Below, piece after piece: positions 29,768 to 39,825 of a stretch of 64,000 nucleotides of DNA. A program made the position numbers and the translations under genes. The notes beneath the pieces are model-generated. The model was not told where the DNA came from and did no database searches. It saw only the letters and a list, made by a program, of their open reading frames with translations. Where the stretch lies: NCBI GenBank assembly GCA_022360055.1, contig JAKSDO010000006.1:1-64000 (forward strand), given 5' to 3'. This DNA is from Cytophagales bacterium. Lineage in GTDB: Bacteria; Bacteroidota; Bacteroidia; Cytophagales; Cyclobacteriaceae. The stretch's first letter is position 1. Each line of letters opens with the position of its first letter.

Positions 29768-32500
29768 ATGAAAAAACTTTTTTCATATAAAACTCTGTTT
29801 TTCATACTGCTGCCGGCTTTTGTAAGTCTGGTCGTATGGAACATTTTACCTCGAGAAGAAATTGATTACAATGCGCAGGTTAAACCGATCTTCAACAAGC
29901 ATTGCATATCCTGTCACGGAGGAGTAAAAAAAAGCGGAGGGTTCAGTTTGCTTTTTGAAGCGGAAGCCAAGGGGAATACCGATTCCGGTTCGCCCGCAAT
30001 AATTCCGGGTCGTCCGGGGCAAAGTGAACTGATCCGGCGTTTGACCACCGATGATCCTGAGGAGCGAATGCCTTATGAAAAACCGGCCTTGAGCAGGGAT
30101 GAAATCAAAATCTTAAAAAGATGGATTGGGCAGGGAGCAAAATGGGATACGCACTGGTCATATGTTCCCGTGAAAAAAGTGGAAGCCCCGGATGGTTTTC
30201 GGGAAGAAGAAAAAGTGAGGCAGTGGGCCCAAAACGATATTGATCTGTTTATTTATGAGAAACTGGAACAACTTAAGCTGAGTCCAAATCCCGAAGCGGG
30301 GACGGACCGGCTTGCCCGAAGACTTTCCTTCGATCTGATCGGTTTGCCTGTGCCCGATTCGATATATGCCGGGCTTGGGGAATCGTCGCCCGAAACATTG
30401 AAAAATGAATTAACTGAAGTATTGTTGAATTCGCCGCACTTTGGCGAAAAATGGGCCGGAATATGGATGGACCTCGCCAGGTATTCGGATACAAAAGGAT
30501 ACGAACGCGATGATTCCAGAACAATCTGGAAGTACAGGGATTGGCTGATTAAGGCCTTTAATGATGACAAGCCCTATGATCGGTTCCTGATCGAGCAAAT
30601 CGCAGGAGATCTGTTGACCGATCCGACAGATGATCAGCGTATTGCAACTGCTTTTCACAGGAATACCATGACAAATGACGAAGGAGGGACCGACAATGAA
30701 GAGTTTCGGGTAGCTGCGGTTGTCGACCGGGTGAATACAACCTGGGAGGTGATCATGGGAACAACCTTTGCCTGCGTACAGTGCCATGGGCACCCTTATG
30801 ATCCTTTTACGCATGAGGATTATTACAAGTTTCTGGCCTATTTCAATAATTCCAGGGATGAAGACACCTTTGACGACTATCCGGTCTTTCGACATTTTGA
30901 GAAAGACGACAGCATAAAGCTGGCAGAGCTTACCGTTTGGCTGAAGGAGCATGCAGACCGGAGCAAAAGAGATGAAATAGTAAAGTTTGTAAAGACCTGG
31001 CAGCCCAGCTATAATTCCCTGAAGAGCGACCAATTTGTAAACAGCGAACTCGCAGATACCAAGTGGCTTGTTTTTCGCAATCACGGATCAAGCCGCCTCA
31101 GGGGGGTGGATTTAAATGGAAAGAATACCATGATTTACAGATATCGTGGTTTCCTGCCCGGCGGGATATGGGGGATTCACCTGGATAGCGCGGACGGGCC
31201 CTTATTGAAGGAGGTGAAGGTAGAGGATACGGGGCGCCGGTGGACATACAATGAAATTGCGTTTGATGAAGTATCGGGTAGGCGCGATTTGTATTTTACC
31301 TATTCCAATCCGAACCTTAAAAATCCGCTGTCCAATGGATTGATGTTCGACTGGTTTTATTTCACAGCTTCATTTCCGGGAAAAGGAAAACCGGGACGGC
31401 AAAAAGCTAAAAATGACTATTGGCATTTGGTTACCAGACATGCGCTTCAGACGCCCGTCATGATCGAAAATCCGCCGTCAATGTCAAGGACGACCCATAT
31501 TTTTGACCGGGGAAACTGGATGACACCCGGGAAACAGGTTGTCCCGGGGATGCCGGCAATAATGAATGCGCTTCCGGACGGTGTTGAAAACAACCGGCTG
31601 GGCATGGCAAAATGGTTGGCGAGCACACAGAATCCTTTGACGGCAAGAACATATGTAAACAGGATTTGGGAGCAGCTTTTTGGATCCGGCATTGTCGAAA
31701 CACTTGAAGATTTCGGATCACAGGGCATTCCGCCCACCCATCGAAAATTATTGGATCATCTGGCGTGGAAATTCATGCGCGATTTTAACTGGAGTACGAA
31801 GCGGTTATTGAAGTATATCGTTTCTTCCGCCACATACCAACAATCTTCGCACAGCCGGCCGGAGCAATTGAGCGTTGATCCGCAAAATAAATTTTTATCC
31901 AGAGGTCCGAGAATTCGTCTTACCGCCGAGCAGATTCGAGATCAGGCGCTGGTTGTAAGCGGATTGTTCAACCCTGAGATGTACGGACCCGGCGTTATGC
32001 CCTACCAACCGGAAGGCATATGGAATTCGCCCTACAATAGCCGTACCTGGACCCGGAGTACCGGCGATGACATCTATCGCAGAGCGCTGTATACCTATTG
32101 GAAGCGAACGAGCCCGTACCCCTCCATGCTTATTTTTGACGCTATGGCGAGGGAAGTGTGTGCTTCACGAAGGATAAGCACCAACACGCCATTGCAGGCC
32201 CTGGTGACCCTCAACGACAGCGTGTATGTCGAAGCCTCCCTGCATTTTGCAAAGCGGATGGCGGCGTACAATGGAACGATCGAGGACCAGATCGCCTACG
32301 GTTATGAATTAATGATGAATGAGAAGATCTCTTCCGAAAAGCTTGAGATACTTATGGATCTTTACAATAAGGTGGCGCCGCCGGCCCGGGTAAAAAGAGT
32401 GGGGTATTCCCGGGAAAGCCCGGAGGATCAGCATGCGAGGCGCATGGCCGTCCTCGGCAATACAATGTTTAATCTCGATGAGTTCTTGATGAAAAATTAG
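29768..32500 (+). CDS. PSCyt1/DUF1549/DUF1553 protein (planctomycete-type cytochrome c)
   Basis: 910 residues from ATG 29768, which gives a clean signal/anchor helix (KTLFFILLPAFVSLVVW); an upstream in-frame ATG at 29723 adds 15 poor residues. A PSCyt1 heme site, CISCH, is at 46-50. A DUF1549 domain follows (FGEKWAGIWMDLARYSDTKGYE) with a second CxxCH, CVQCHGHPYDPF (about 335). The C-terminal DUF1553 domain has NRIWEQLFGSGIVETLEDFG, TYQQSS, LTAEQIRDQALVVSGLF and NTPLQALVTLND. These proteins sit beside DUF1501 partners and probably transfer electrons in sugar or sulfated-compound oxidation; the reaction is not established. Confidence 0.93.
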   Translation: MKKLFSYKTLFFILLPAFVSLVVWNILPREEIDYNAQVKPIFNKHCISCHGGVKKSGGFSLLFEAEAKGNTDSGSPAIIPGRPGQSELIRRLTTDDPEERMPYEKPALSRDEIKILKRWIGQGAKWDTHWSYVPVKKVEAPDGFREEEKVRQWAQNDIDLFIYEKLEQLKLSPNPEAGTDRLARRLSFDLIGLPVPDSIYAGLGESSPETLKNELTEVLLNSPHFGEKWAGIWMDLARYSDTKGYERDDSRTIWKYRDWLIKAFNDDKPYDRFLIEQIAGDLLTDPTDDQRIATAFHRNTMTNDEGGTDNEEFRVAAVVDRVNTTWEVIMGTTFACVQCHGHPYDPFTHEDYYKFLAYFNNSRDEDTFDDYPVFRHFEKDDSIKLAELTVWLKEHADRSKRDEIVKFVKTWQPSYNSLKSDQFVNSELADTKWLVFRNHGSSRLRGVDLNGKNTMIYRYRGFLPGGIWGIHLDSADGPLLKEVKVEDTGRRWTYNEIAFDEVSGRRDLYFTYSNPNLKNPLSNGLMFDWFYFTASFPGKGKPGRQKAKNDYWHLVTRHALQTPVMIENPPSMSRTTHIFDRGNWMTPGKQVVPGMPAIMNALPDGVENNRLGMAKWLASTQNPLTARTYVNRIWEQLFGSGIVETLEDFGSQGIPPTHRKLLDHLAWKFMRDFNWSTKRLLKYIVSSATYQQSSHSRPEQLSVDPQNKFLSRGPRIRLTAEQIRDQALVVSGLFNPEMYGPGVMPYQPEGIWNSPYNSRTWTRSTGDDIYRRALYTYWKRTSPYPSMLIFDAMAREVCASRRISTNTPLQALVTLNDSVYVEASLHFAKRMAAYNGTIEDQIAYGYELMMNEKISSEKLEILMDLYNKVAPPARVKRVGYSRESPEDQHARRMAVLGNTMFNLDEFLMKN

Positions 32501-32505
32501 GAGGT

Positions 32506-33987
32506 ATGGAACGACGGGAAATAAATATGGAGAAATTGGAAGCACAGACAAGAAGGCATTTCATCAAGAATTGCACGCTCGGCCTTGGCGGTTTGGCGCT
32601 ATCTTCTTTAATTTCGGCGTGCGATCGAGGGGCTTCCGGAAATCTCCGGTTATCAGGTCCCGGAGGTGGCCCCATGGCACCCAAACCCCCTCATTTTCCG
32701 GGAAAAGTAAAGCATGTAATTTACATCCACCTGGCCGGCGCGCCCTCCCAGCTTGAACTGTTTGAATACAAACCGGATCTGGTCAAGCTGAACGGGAAAG
32801 CGTGTCCGCAATCACTTTTGCAAGGTAAGCGTTTTGCATTCATTCGTGGGGTTCCGAAAATGCTTGGCCCTCAGGCCGAATTCAAACAACACGGAGAAAG
32901 CGGCGCATGGATTTCAAATTATCTGCCGCACCTTTCAACCATAGCTGATGAGCTTACGTTTTTAAAAGCCGTACATACGGATCAGTTTAATCATGCGCCG
33001 GCACAATTGCTGATGCACACCGGTACGCCCAGACTTGGCCGGCCGAGCATGGGGTCCTGGGTCACCTACGGATTGGGCTCGGAAAATTCCAACCTGCCGG
33101 GATATGTTGTCCTTACATCGGGCGGCAACAATCCCGATGCCGGCAAAAGTGTGTGGGGGAGCGGTTTTCTCCCTTCGGTTTACCAGGGGATTCAATGCAG
33201 ATCCGATGGAGATCCCGTTTTGTTTATCAATAATCCGGATCATATTGACCGGGAAAACCGGGAAGCTTCTGTCCGGGCCATCAACGAGATTAATAAACAT
33301 ACCTACGATGAATTCAATGATCCGGAGATACTGACAAGGATTTCCCAGTACGAGCTTGCATTCAGGATGCAGGCCACCGTGCCGGAAGTTATGAACATTG
33401 CCGATGAGCCCCGATTCGTTCACGATATGTATGGGAGTGATCCTGACAGATCTATTTTTGCGAATAATGCGCTATTAGCCAGGAAACTCGTTGAAAAAGG
33501 AGTGCGGTATGTACAGTTGTTTGACTGGGGCTGGGATACTCACGGCACATCCGAGCAAGGTTCGATCGATGTCGGATTGGTAAATAAATGCAGGCAGACG
33601 GACAAAGCCGTCACAGCATTGGTACTTGATCTGAAGCAGAGAGGACTGCTGGATGAAACACTTGTGGTTTGGGGAGGCGAATTCGGCCGGACACCGATGC
33701 AGGAAAACCGGGAAGGAAAAACCAACCGGTTTAAAGGGCGGGATCATCATGCAGATGCGTTCACGATGTGGATGGCCGGCGGAGGGCTTAAAAAAGGTTT
33801 TAGTTTCGGTGAAACGGATGAAATCGGATACAGCGGCATAAGCGGGCAGGTGACTCCGTACGACATACAGGCTACGATTCTGCATTTATTGGGGTTTGAT
33901 CATGAACAGCTCACATACCCATTCCAGGGGAGGCCCTTCCGGCTCACGGATGTTCACGGGACCGTTATTAAAGATATTTTGGCTTAG
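32506..33987 (+). CDS. DUF1501 (Tat-exported, alkaline-phosphatase-like fold) protein
   Basis: 493 residues with a twin-arginine signal, RRHFIKN at 16-22 followed by a hydrophobic stretch ending LISAC, so it is exported folded and may be lipid-anchored. The body has DUF1501 hallmarks: HVIYIHLAGAPSQLELFEYKP, FNHAPAQLLMHTGTPRLGRPSMGSW (as two adjacent pieces), DWGWDTHG, LVVWGGEFGRTPM and GRDHHADAFTMWMAGGG. It starts 5 bp after the DUF1553 stop, and such pairs are almost always adjacent. It is thought to act with the cytochrome partner in the periplasm. A second ATG at 32527 is also possible. Confidence 0.93.
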   Translation: MERREINMEKLEAQTRRHFIKNCTLGLGGLALSSLISACDRGASGNLRLSGPGGGPMAPKPPHFPGKVKHVIYIHLAGAPSQLELFEYKPDLVKLNGKACPQSLLQGKRFAFIRGVPKMLGPQAEFKQHGESGAWISNYLPHLSTIADELTFLKAVHTDQFNHAPAQLLMHTGTPRLGRPSMGSWVTYGLGSENSNLPGYVVLTSGGNNPDAGKSVWGSGFLPSVYQGIQCRSDGDPVLFINNPDHIDRENREASVRAINEINKHTYDEFNDPEILTRISQYELAFRMQATVPEVMNIADEPRFVHDMYGSDPDRSIFANNALLARKLVEKGVRYVQLFDWGWDTHGTSEQGSIDVGLVNKCRQTDKAVTALVLDLKQRGLLDETLVVWGGEFGRTPMQENREGKTNRFKGRDHHADAFTMWMAGGGLKKGFSFGETDEIGYSGISGQVTPYDIQATILHLLGFDHEQLTYPFQGRPFRLTDVHGTVIKDILA

Positions 33988-34157
33988 TTCAACATGGACG
34001 GGTTGTGCACCCGTCTGTTCTGCCGCAGACGCTTAAGTCCTGCGCGCTGCGCTCAGCGGGGGAACAAGGCTGATTTTTTACTTTTCCCTCTGGATCCGGG
34101 TAAAAAATAGAATGAGTTTATAAATTGAGGTTTTGGAACGATTACAATTAATTTTTA

Positions 34158-35546
34158 ATGCAGATCATTAACTATCTGGGTAAGTTTCATCCGCTGGCGG
34201 TTCATTTGCCAATTGGTATACTAAGCCTTTTTCTGTTGCTCGCATTATTTATTCCAAGAGCGCAATTACAAAAAAGCGGCGCGCTCATAAGATTGGTTTT
34301 ATTGATAAGCGCATTGTCGGCCACCGGATCTTCCGTATCCGGATGGCTTATTGCGAATTCCGGGGCTTACGACACTAAAGCAGTGACCGGACATCAGGTC
34401 ATGGGCATTGCTCTGACCTTGGTCAACTGGGGCATATGGTATAAAACCGTTTTCCTGTTCGAATGTAAAATTGGGGTGTACCGGATGACCCTCGGCATCC
34501 TGGCAGCGTTGATGATATTGACAGGACATGCCGGAGGGTCGTTAACGCACGGCGCCGATTTTTTAACTCCTCCTCCGGTACCCGTATGGTTCTCCCCGGA
34601 ATCTGAAAACCAGAGATCCGTCACCTGGGAATCCAGCGCTTTTGAAGCGGCTTCCGTCATATTCCGGCAGAAGTGCGCGGGGTGTCATGGTAAAAACAAA
34701 CAAAAGGGAAAGCTGAGGCTGGATGCTAAAGAATACCTTTTAAAAGGAGGCAAAAGCGGAAATCCGATCGCGAAAGATGCTGCTTCAAGCCTTTTAATAA
34801 AGCGGCTTCTACTGCCGTTGGATGACGAAGACCACATGCCTCCGAAGGAGAAAAAACAACTGAGCAAAACGGAAATTGATTTTCTTGTTTGGTGGATTGA
34901 CAATGGAACGGATTTTGAAAATACCCTTCGTGCGATGAACCTGCCGGATTCGCTTAAAGGAATCCTGACAACGGAGAAGGTGACGCCCGTAAATCCCCTT
35001 ATCCCGGAGCGCAATGTGGAGGCGGCTCACCCATCGGTCGTCGGAGTGCTTAATTCGTTTGATCTTATCGTCCTTCCCGTTGCGGAAAATACCAATCATC
35101 TTTCCGTACAATTTGTAAATATCGCTCCTGAAAATCTGGGAAAAGCCGTTCGGGAGGTATTGAAGATCGAGGAGCAACTGATCTGGCTTAACCTTGATCA
35201 TCAACACCTGGATCCGGAAACCTGGAGAACTGTTGGCGGTTTGAGCAACCTCAGGAAGTTAAGCGTAAAGGATTCAAATTTGAATGACGAGGGGATGTCG
35301 GGGCTGAGCTCATTGTCTCAGCTAAGGCATCTGAACCTGGTGGGTACCGACGTTTCGCTATCCGGCATTGAACAGATTGGCGCGTTGAAAAACCTAAAGA
35401 AGCTCCATATTTATCAGACACAGATCGCATCTGACGATGTCGAAAATATCAGGAGCCTTTTCCCGGAAACGGACATTGAATTCGGGTATTATGAAGTCCC
35501 AATTCTGAAATCCGATACGACAGTTCTTAGAATGGAAGATCGATAA
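34158..35546 (+). CDS. Membrane protein with DUF2231-like TM domain, cytochrome c motif and LRRs
   Basis: 462 residues. Four TM helices in the first 140 residues begin LGKFHPLAVHLPIGILSLF, the DUF2231-type signature. A cytochrome segment with CAGCH (173-177) and the typical MPPKEKKQLSKTEID tail follows. The C-terminus (about 340-450) is leucine-rich repeats, for example LSNLRKLSVKDSNLNDEGM and LSQLRHLNLVGTDVSLSGI. This arrangement is known from the sulfatase/DUF1553/DUF1501 neighbourhoods and would put a periplasmic heme beside a membrane anchor. The 170-bp gap before it holds a hairpin (GACGGGT/ACCCGTC) but no gene. Confidence 0.85.
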   Translation: MQIINYLGKFHPLAVHLPIGILSLFLLLALFIPRAQLQKSGALIRLVLLISALSATGSSVSGWLIANSGAYDTKAVTGHQVMGIALTLVNWGIWYKTVFLFECKIGVYRMTLGILAALMILTGHAGGSLTHGADFLTPPPVPVWFSPESENQRSVTWESSAFEAASVIFRQKCAGCHGKNKQKGKLRLDAKEYLLKGGKSGNPIAKDAASSLLIKRLLLPLDDEDHMPPKEKKQLSKTEIDFLVWWIDNGTDFENTLRAMNLPDSLKGILTTEKVTPVNPLIPERNVEAAHPSVVGVLNSFDLIVLPVAENTNHLSVQFVNIAPENLGKAVREVLKIEEQLIWLNLDHQHLDPETWRTVGGLSNLRKLSVKDSNLNDEGMSGLSSLSQLRHLNLVGTDVSLSGIEQIGALKNLKKLHIYQTQIASDDVENIRSLFPETDIEFGYYEVPILKSDTTVLRMEDR

Positions 35547-35740
35547 TCTTTTGAAAAGATCAGGTTTTCTCTGTTGCGGATTCAAGGGAAACGAGACTCC
35601 CGCATGCGGATCTGCCCAAAAAGAATCGGACAAGAATATTGCCGGATCGTACTTTTTGGAGAACAAGTTGCTTTTCTTTTTATCTCAATTTAATAAACTC
35701 GTATATTGCCATTAGATCTGCGCTTAAAGCAGACATGCGG

Positions 35741-36307
35741 ATGAAAAGATCTCAAATTAATGCGGCCATAAAAAAATCGACCGCTTATTTTGCCGGCAAT
35801 GGATGGGCGTTGCCTCCGAATCCACGGTGGGACGTCACGGATTTCGGGCTTGGCAATTTTGATCGATTCGGACTTGTTTTGGTCAATCTGGCCGAAGAGC
35901 CCGAATACTGTGAGAAATTGATGTTTGCCTCACAAAATCAGACCACTCCTTACCACACCCACAAGAAAAAGAAAGAAGATATCATTTGCCGAACCGGCGA
36001 ATTGGCGATACATGTCTGGAACGGAGTTCCGGGCAAATCCGAGCCGTCGACGTTTTCCCTGAATGTGAATGGGGAGCCGAGAGCTTTTGAATCCGGCGAT
36101 GTCGTGAGATTGAAAAGTGGCGAACGAGTAACTTTGATCCCCGGGATATATCATGAGTTTTATCCGGTCTCGGAAGCATGCATCATCGGAGAGGTCTCCA
36201 CCGCGAATGACGATGTAAATGACAATTTCTTTGCGAATAGTGATGTTGGCAGGTTTTCCGGCATAGAAGAAGACGAACCTGCGATCGTCAGGCTTGTAAG
36301 CGACTAA
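35741..36307 (+). CDS. D-lyxose/D-mannose-type sugar isomerase (cupin)
   Basis: 188 residues from ATG 35741 (an ATG two codons upstream is the alternative). It begins MKRSQINAAI, close to the usual D-lyxose isomerase start. The metal-binding cupin signature is YHTHKKKKEDIICR with a later GIYHEFYP. These Mn-dependent enzymes convert D-lyxose to D-xylulose or D-mannose to D-fructose. It overlaps nothing and ends 1 bp before the PfkB kinase, so isomerisation followed by phosphorylation is a reasonable route. The exact sugar is not determined. Confidence 0.82.
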   Translation: MKRSQINAAIKKSTAYFAGNGWALPPNPRWDVTDFGLGNFDRFGLVLVNLAEEPEYCEKLMFASQNQTTPYHTHKKKKEDIICRTGELAIHVWNGVPGKSEPSTFSLNVNGEPRAFESGDVVRLKSGERVTLIPGIYHEFYPVSEACIIGEVSTANDDVNDNFFANSDVGRFSGIEEDEPAIVRLVSD

Positions 36308-36308
36308 C

Positions 36309-37316
36309 ATGAGAAATGGAATATACGCAGCCGGCAATTGGATTATTGACGAGATTAAAATCATTGATGAATATCCCCATCAGGATGGTTTGACCAATGT
36401 GCGTGAAATAAAATCCGGCAATGGCGGAGCACCTTATAATGTATTGAAAGACCTGGCGTTTCTCGAAGCGCCTTTTCCGCTTTGGGGCGCCGGGCTGGTA
36501 GGAGATGATGAAAAAGGGAGGCATATTATTGAGGATATCGGGAGGCACCGTGTCGATGTGTCAAACCTCAAAACAACAAATTTGGCCCCGACATCCTTTA
36601 CCGATGTGATGACTGTTTCATCGACGGGACGGAGAACATTTTTTCATAACCGGGGAGCGAATGCGTATTTCGATCAGGAAGATCTCAATTTTGATGTGGA
36701 TGCAAAGATATTCCATATGGCATATTTGCTGCTTTTGGATCGAATGGATGAGATTGATGAATGTGGAAGATCAAAAGCGTCGTATGTTTTTGAAGAGGCG
36801 CAGCGCAGGGGATTTAAAACATCTACGGATATTGTGAGTGAAACAAGCAACCGGTTCCGGGAAGTTGCCCCTTCCTCGTTTCCGTATATCGATTATCTGT
36901 TTGTAAATGAATATGAAGCTTCAAAACTTACCGGTTTTGAACTCCTAATTAACGGGAAAGTGGATCTGGGCCGAGCTGAGCGTGCAGTTGAAAAAATTAT
37001 CGGCCTGGGCGTCCGGGATTATGTAATTCTGCATTTTCCGGAAGCTGTAATTGCGTGTGACGGGAACAAGCAAAAAACGGTGATGCCTTCCCTGGAGATC
37101 CCTCCGGAGCGGATCAAGGGTTCCGCAGGTGCCGGAGATGCTTTTGCGGCCGGTGTATTGTTCGGAATTCATGAGAACTGGCCGATCAGAAGATGTTTGA
37201 AGCTCGGAGTATGCGCCGCTGCCGCTTCATTGTTTGACGAGAGTTGTTCCGAAGGGATAAGATCCATGGATCAGGTGTTACACCTGGAGAAGGAATTTGG
37301 ACTAAAAACGGTATAG
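36309..37316 (+). CDS. PfkB-family carbohydrate kinase
   Basis: 335 residues. The N-terminal region has the sugar-binding SGNGGAPYNVLKDLAFL-like motif. The C-terminal ATP/anion-hole motif is GSAGAGDAFAAGVLFG (about 272-287), with catalytic Asp about 278. It begins 1 bp after the isomerase stop, so the two are almost certainly translated together. It should phosphorylate the ketose made by the isomerase (D-xylulose or D-fructose), though PfkB members vary widely in substrate. Cytoplasmic. Confidence 0.87.
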   Translation: MRNGIYAAGNWIIDEIKIIDEYPHQDGLTNVREIKSGNGGAPYNVLKDLAFLEAPFPLWGAGLVGDDEKGRHIIEDIGRHRVDVSNLKTTNLAPTSFTDVMTVSSTGRRTFFHNRGANAYFDQEDLNFDVDAKIFHMAYLLLLDRMDEIDECGRSKASYVFEEAQRRGFKTSTDIVSETSNRFREVAPSSFPYIDYLFVNEYEASKLTGFELLINGKVDLGRAERAVEKIIGLGVRDYVILHFPEAVIACDGNKQKTVMPSLEIPPERIKGSAGAGDAFAAGVLFGIHENWPIRRCLKLGVCAAAASLFDESCSEGIRSMDQVLHLEKEFGLKTV

Positions 37317-37330
37317 CTTCATCTTTTAAC

Positions 37331-37361
37331 TTAGGCTAATAAAGATTTTTGGTTAGTTTTG
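37331..37361 (+). promoter_or_regulatory. Probable Bacteroidota-type promoter for the polysaccharide cluster
   Basis: TTAG at 37331-37334 (TTTG consensus), a 19-bp spacer and TAGTTTTG at 37354-37361 match the TTTG-N19-TAnnTTTG form. The -7 box ends 24 bp before the YfhO start codon. Confidence 0.45.
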
Positions 37362-37385
37362 CCGTGAGTTAAAGACGAGACAAAA

Positions 37386-39824
37386 ATGGATAAATCTTCT
37401 TTTTTGGCAAAAGCCCTTCCTCATGTCATTGCAATAGTCGCGTTCCTGGTAGTTTGCCTGTTCTTGTACAGGCCGATCATATTTGACGGAAAGGTCATGG
37501 ATCAAAATGATATCAATCAGGGTAAAGGCGCCGCCAGTGAAATTGTGGAATACAGGGAAGCCACCGGAAAAGAAGCCTTATGGACCAATTCCATGTTTGG
37601 CGGAATGCCGGCTTATCTGATAAGTTTACAGTGGAGCGGCGGTCAGGTTTTGCGAACGGCACAAAAGATATTGCTTTTATATTTGCCCAGGCCTGTCGGA
37701 GAAAATTTCCTGGCGTTTGCAGCTTTTTATATCCTGCTGCTTTCCTTTGGGGTGCGTCCTTATCTCGCAATAGCCGGGGCAATGGCTTTTGGCTTGAGTA
37801 CTTTTTTTATCGTAAGTATTCAGGCGGGGCATATGTGGAAGATCCGTGCGATTGCGTATATGCCTTTGGTACTTGCGGGTGCGCGTTTGGTTTTTTCCAA
37901 AAAGTATCTGATCGGTTTTATCCTGAGTTCCTTTGCATTGGTATTGGAGATCAACGCAAATCACCTTCAGATTACCTACTATTTGTTTTTGGCGCTGGTT
38001 ATATACGGAATCTCCGAACTGATCAGCGATATAAAAGCGCGTGATGTAAGCGCGTTCCTGAAGAAAACGGGAGTGCTGTTTTTGGCCTCGATTCTTGCCA
38101 TAGGAGCTAATTTTGGAAACCTTTGGACTACTTATGAGTATGGAGAGTACTCGATCCGTGGAAAATCGGAACTTTCCGATACTCCCGCGGAAAGTAAGGC
38201 GGGCCTGGACCGGACATATGCATTTCGATGGAGCAGTGGAAAGTGGGAATCCATGACAATGTTTATCCCCCATTTGTACGGCGGAGGTAGTGGTGTATAC
38301 CATGGCAAGAACTCTGAAATGGGAGAAGCCCTGCGAAGAAACAACGTTCAGCGGAATGAAATCAATCAATATGAACGCGCCTACCTGGGATACTGGGGGA
38401 CACAGCCGGGTACGGCAGGGCCTGCATATGCCGGTGCCGTGATCTGTTTTTTATTCATTCTCGCCTTCTTTTTTGTAAATGATAAAACGAGGTACTGGAT
38501 GCTGGCGGTGGTCATATTGTCCGTGATACTCAGTTGGGGGAAGAATTTTCCGGCATTCAACAATTTAATGTTCGATCTGTTTCCCGGCTATAACAAGTTC
38601 AGGGCCGTAACCATGGTTATTATCCTGGCCCTTATGATCATGCCGTTAATGGGATTTTTGGGACTTGAACTGCTTATCGGGGCCGGCTGGAATAAGGAAA
38701 CGCAAAAAAAACTTTTCATCAGCGGCGGAATTTCCATATTTGTAGCCCTTTTTGCCATGTTGGTGACATCTCCACCGGCCATTGAGGGCGCGCCGGCCTG
38801 GTTGTCCGATGCGGTTTATCGCGACCGGAAAGGGATTATCCGGGCAGATGTCTTCAGGTCAATTTTTTATGTGGCCTCGACCATGGGCCTGATCTATTTG
38901 CTTGTAAAAGAGAAAATCTCGTATAAACCGTTTTACGCCATTCTGATTGTGCTGGTGATACTCGATCTGGCCTTGGTGGACTCAAGGTATCTCAACGACA
39001 GTGTGTACAAAAAAGAAGCGAGCAAGGCCTATCTGAACAGGACACCTGCCGATGAGGCCATCTTGAAGGACAGGGAACCGGGTTACCGGGTACTCAATCT
39101 TCAGGATCCGTTTAATGAGGCCAGGACTTCAAATTTTCATAAATCACTCGGCGGATATCATGGAGCCAAGATCAGGAGGTATCAGGATCTCATATCGAAA
39201 CATTTGGTGGTGGAGATGCAGCAAATCATGAAAGATCAGAAGGTCACTGAAGCAAATACAAATGTGATAAGCATGCTCAATGCAAAATATATGTTGGCCG
39301 GCTTGCAGGCAAATGCGGTAATCCGCAACAACAATGCGAATGGGGCTGCCTGGTTTGTAAAAAATGTGGCGTTGGTGGATTCTCCGGATGAAGAGATCCG
39401 GCAGATCGGGGCGGTGAATTTATCCGAAACAGCGGTGATCGATCAAAGCAAATTTAAAGTCGGGGCGATCGCATACGATTCTGCTTCGCAAATTAGCCTG
39501 GTGGAATACCGGCCCGATAGACTCATATATAAAGCCCGCACAGGTTCCAATTCTCTAGCCGTGTTGTCCGAGATCTATTATCCCAAAGGTTGGAAGGCTT
39601 TTATCGATGGGAGCGAGGTCGAGATCCTGAGGGCCAATTATGTTTTAAGGGCTTTGGAAATCAGTCCGGGTGAGCACGAGATTGAATTCAGGTTCGAACC
39701 CACATCCTATTATATGGGGAACAAGATTATGATGATATCTTCATATATTTTGTTGATCGCTCTTATCCTGGGGATTTATCGGCTTTGGAAAAGATCGGGA
39801 GATACTCAACCGCAAGCGGCATGA
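37386..39824 (+). CDS. YfhO-family multispanning membrane protein
   Basis: 812 residues with at least ten TM helices and a long extracytoplasmic C-terminal domain. The opening PHVIAIVAFLVVCLFLYRP, followed by GKVMDQNDINQGKG and LWTNSMFGGMPAYLIS, matches YfhO-type proteins, which resemble polyprenyl-phosphate-dependent GT-C glycosyltransferases. The C-terminus has the YPKGWKAFIDGSEVEILRAN segment and a final helix. A likely role is decorating a cell-surface glycan with a lipid-linked sugar. It is the first gene of the 37-47 kb cluster. Confidence 0.85.
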   Translation: MDKSSFLAKALPHVIAIVAFLVVCLFLYRPIIFDGKVMDQNDINQGKGAASEIVEYREATGKEALWTNSMFGGMPAYLISLQWSGGQVLRTAQKILLLYLPRPVGENFLAFAAFYILLLSFGVRPYLAIAGAMAFGLSTFFIVSIQAGHMWKIRAIAYMPLVLAGARLVFSKKYLIGFILSSFALVLEINANHLQITYYLFLALVIYGISELISDIKARDVSAFLKKTGVLFLASILAIGANFGNLWTTYEYGEYSIRGKSELSDTPAESKAGLDRTYAFRWSSGKWESMTMFIPHLYGGGSGVYHGKNSEMGEALRRNNVQRNEINQYERAYLGYWGTQPGTAGPAYAGAVICFLFILAFFFVNDKTRYWMLAVVILSVILSWGKNFPAFNNLMFDLFPGYNKFRAVTMVIILALMIMPLMGFLGLELLIGAGWNKETQKKLFISGGISIFVALFAMLVTSPPAIEGAPAWLSDAVYRDRKGIIRADVFRSIFYVASTMGLIYLLVKEKISYKPFYAILIVLVILDLALVDSRYLNDSVYKKEASKAYLNRTPADEAILKDREPGYRVLNLQDPFNEARTSNFHKSLGGYHGAKIRRYQDLISKHLVVEMQQIMKDQKVTEANTNVISMLNAKYMLAGLQANAVIRNNNANGAAWFVKNVALVDSPDEEIRQIGAVNLSETAVIDQSKFKVGAIAYDSASQISLVEYRPDRLIYKARTGSNSLAVLSEIYYPKGWKAFIDGSEVEILRANYVLRALEISPGEHEIEFRFEPTSYYMGNKIMMISSYILLIALILGIYRLWKRSGDTQPQAA

Positions 39825-39825
39825 C

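Noticed and set aside
33994-34014. Hairpin GACGGGT/ACCCGTC after the DUF1501 gene as a terminator
   Set aside because: A 7-bp stem is present but there is no T-run; not strong enough to call.
39680-39705. tRNA-like TTCGAA T-loop sequence
   Set aside because: It lies inside the YfhO coding sequence and has no cloverleaf around it.
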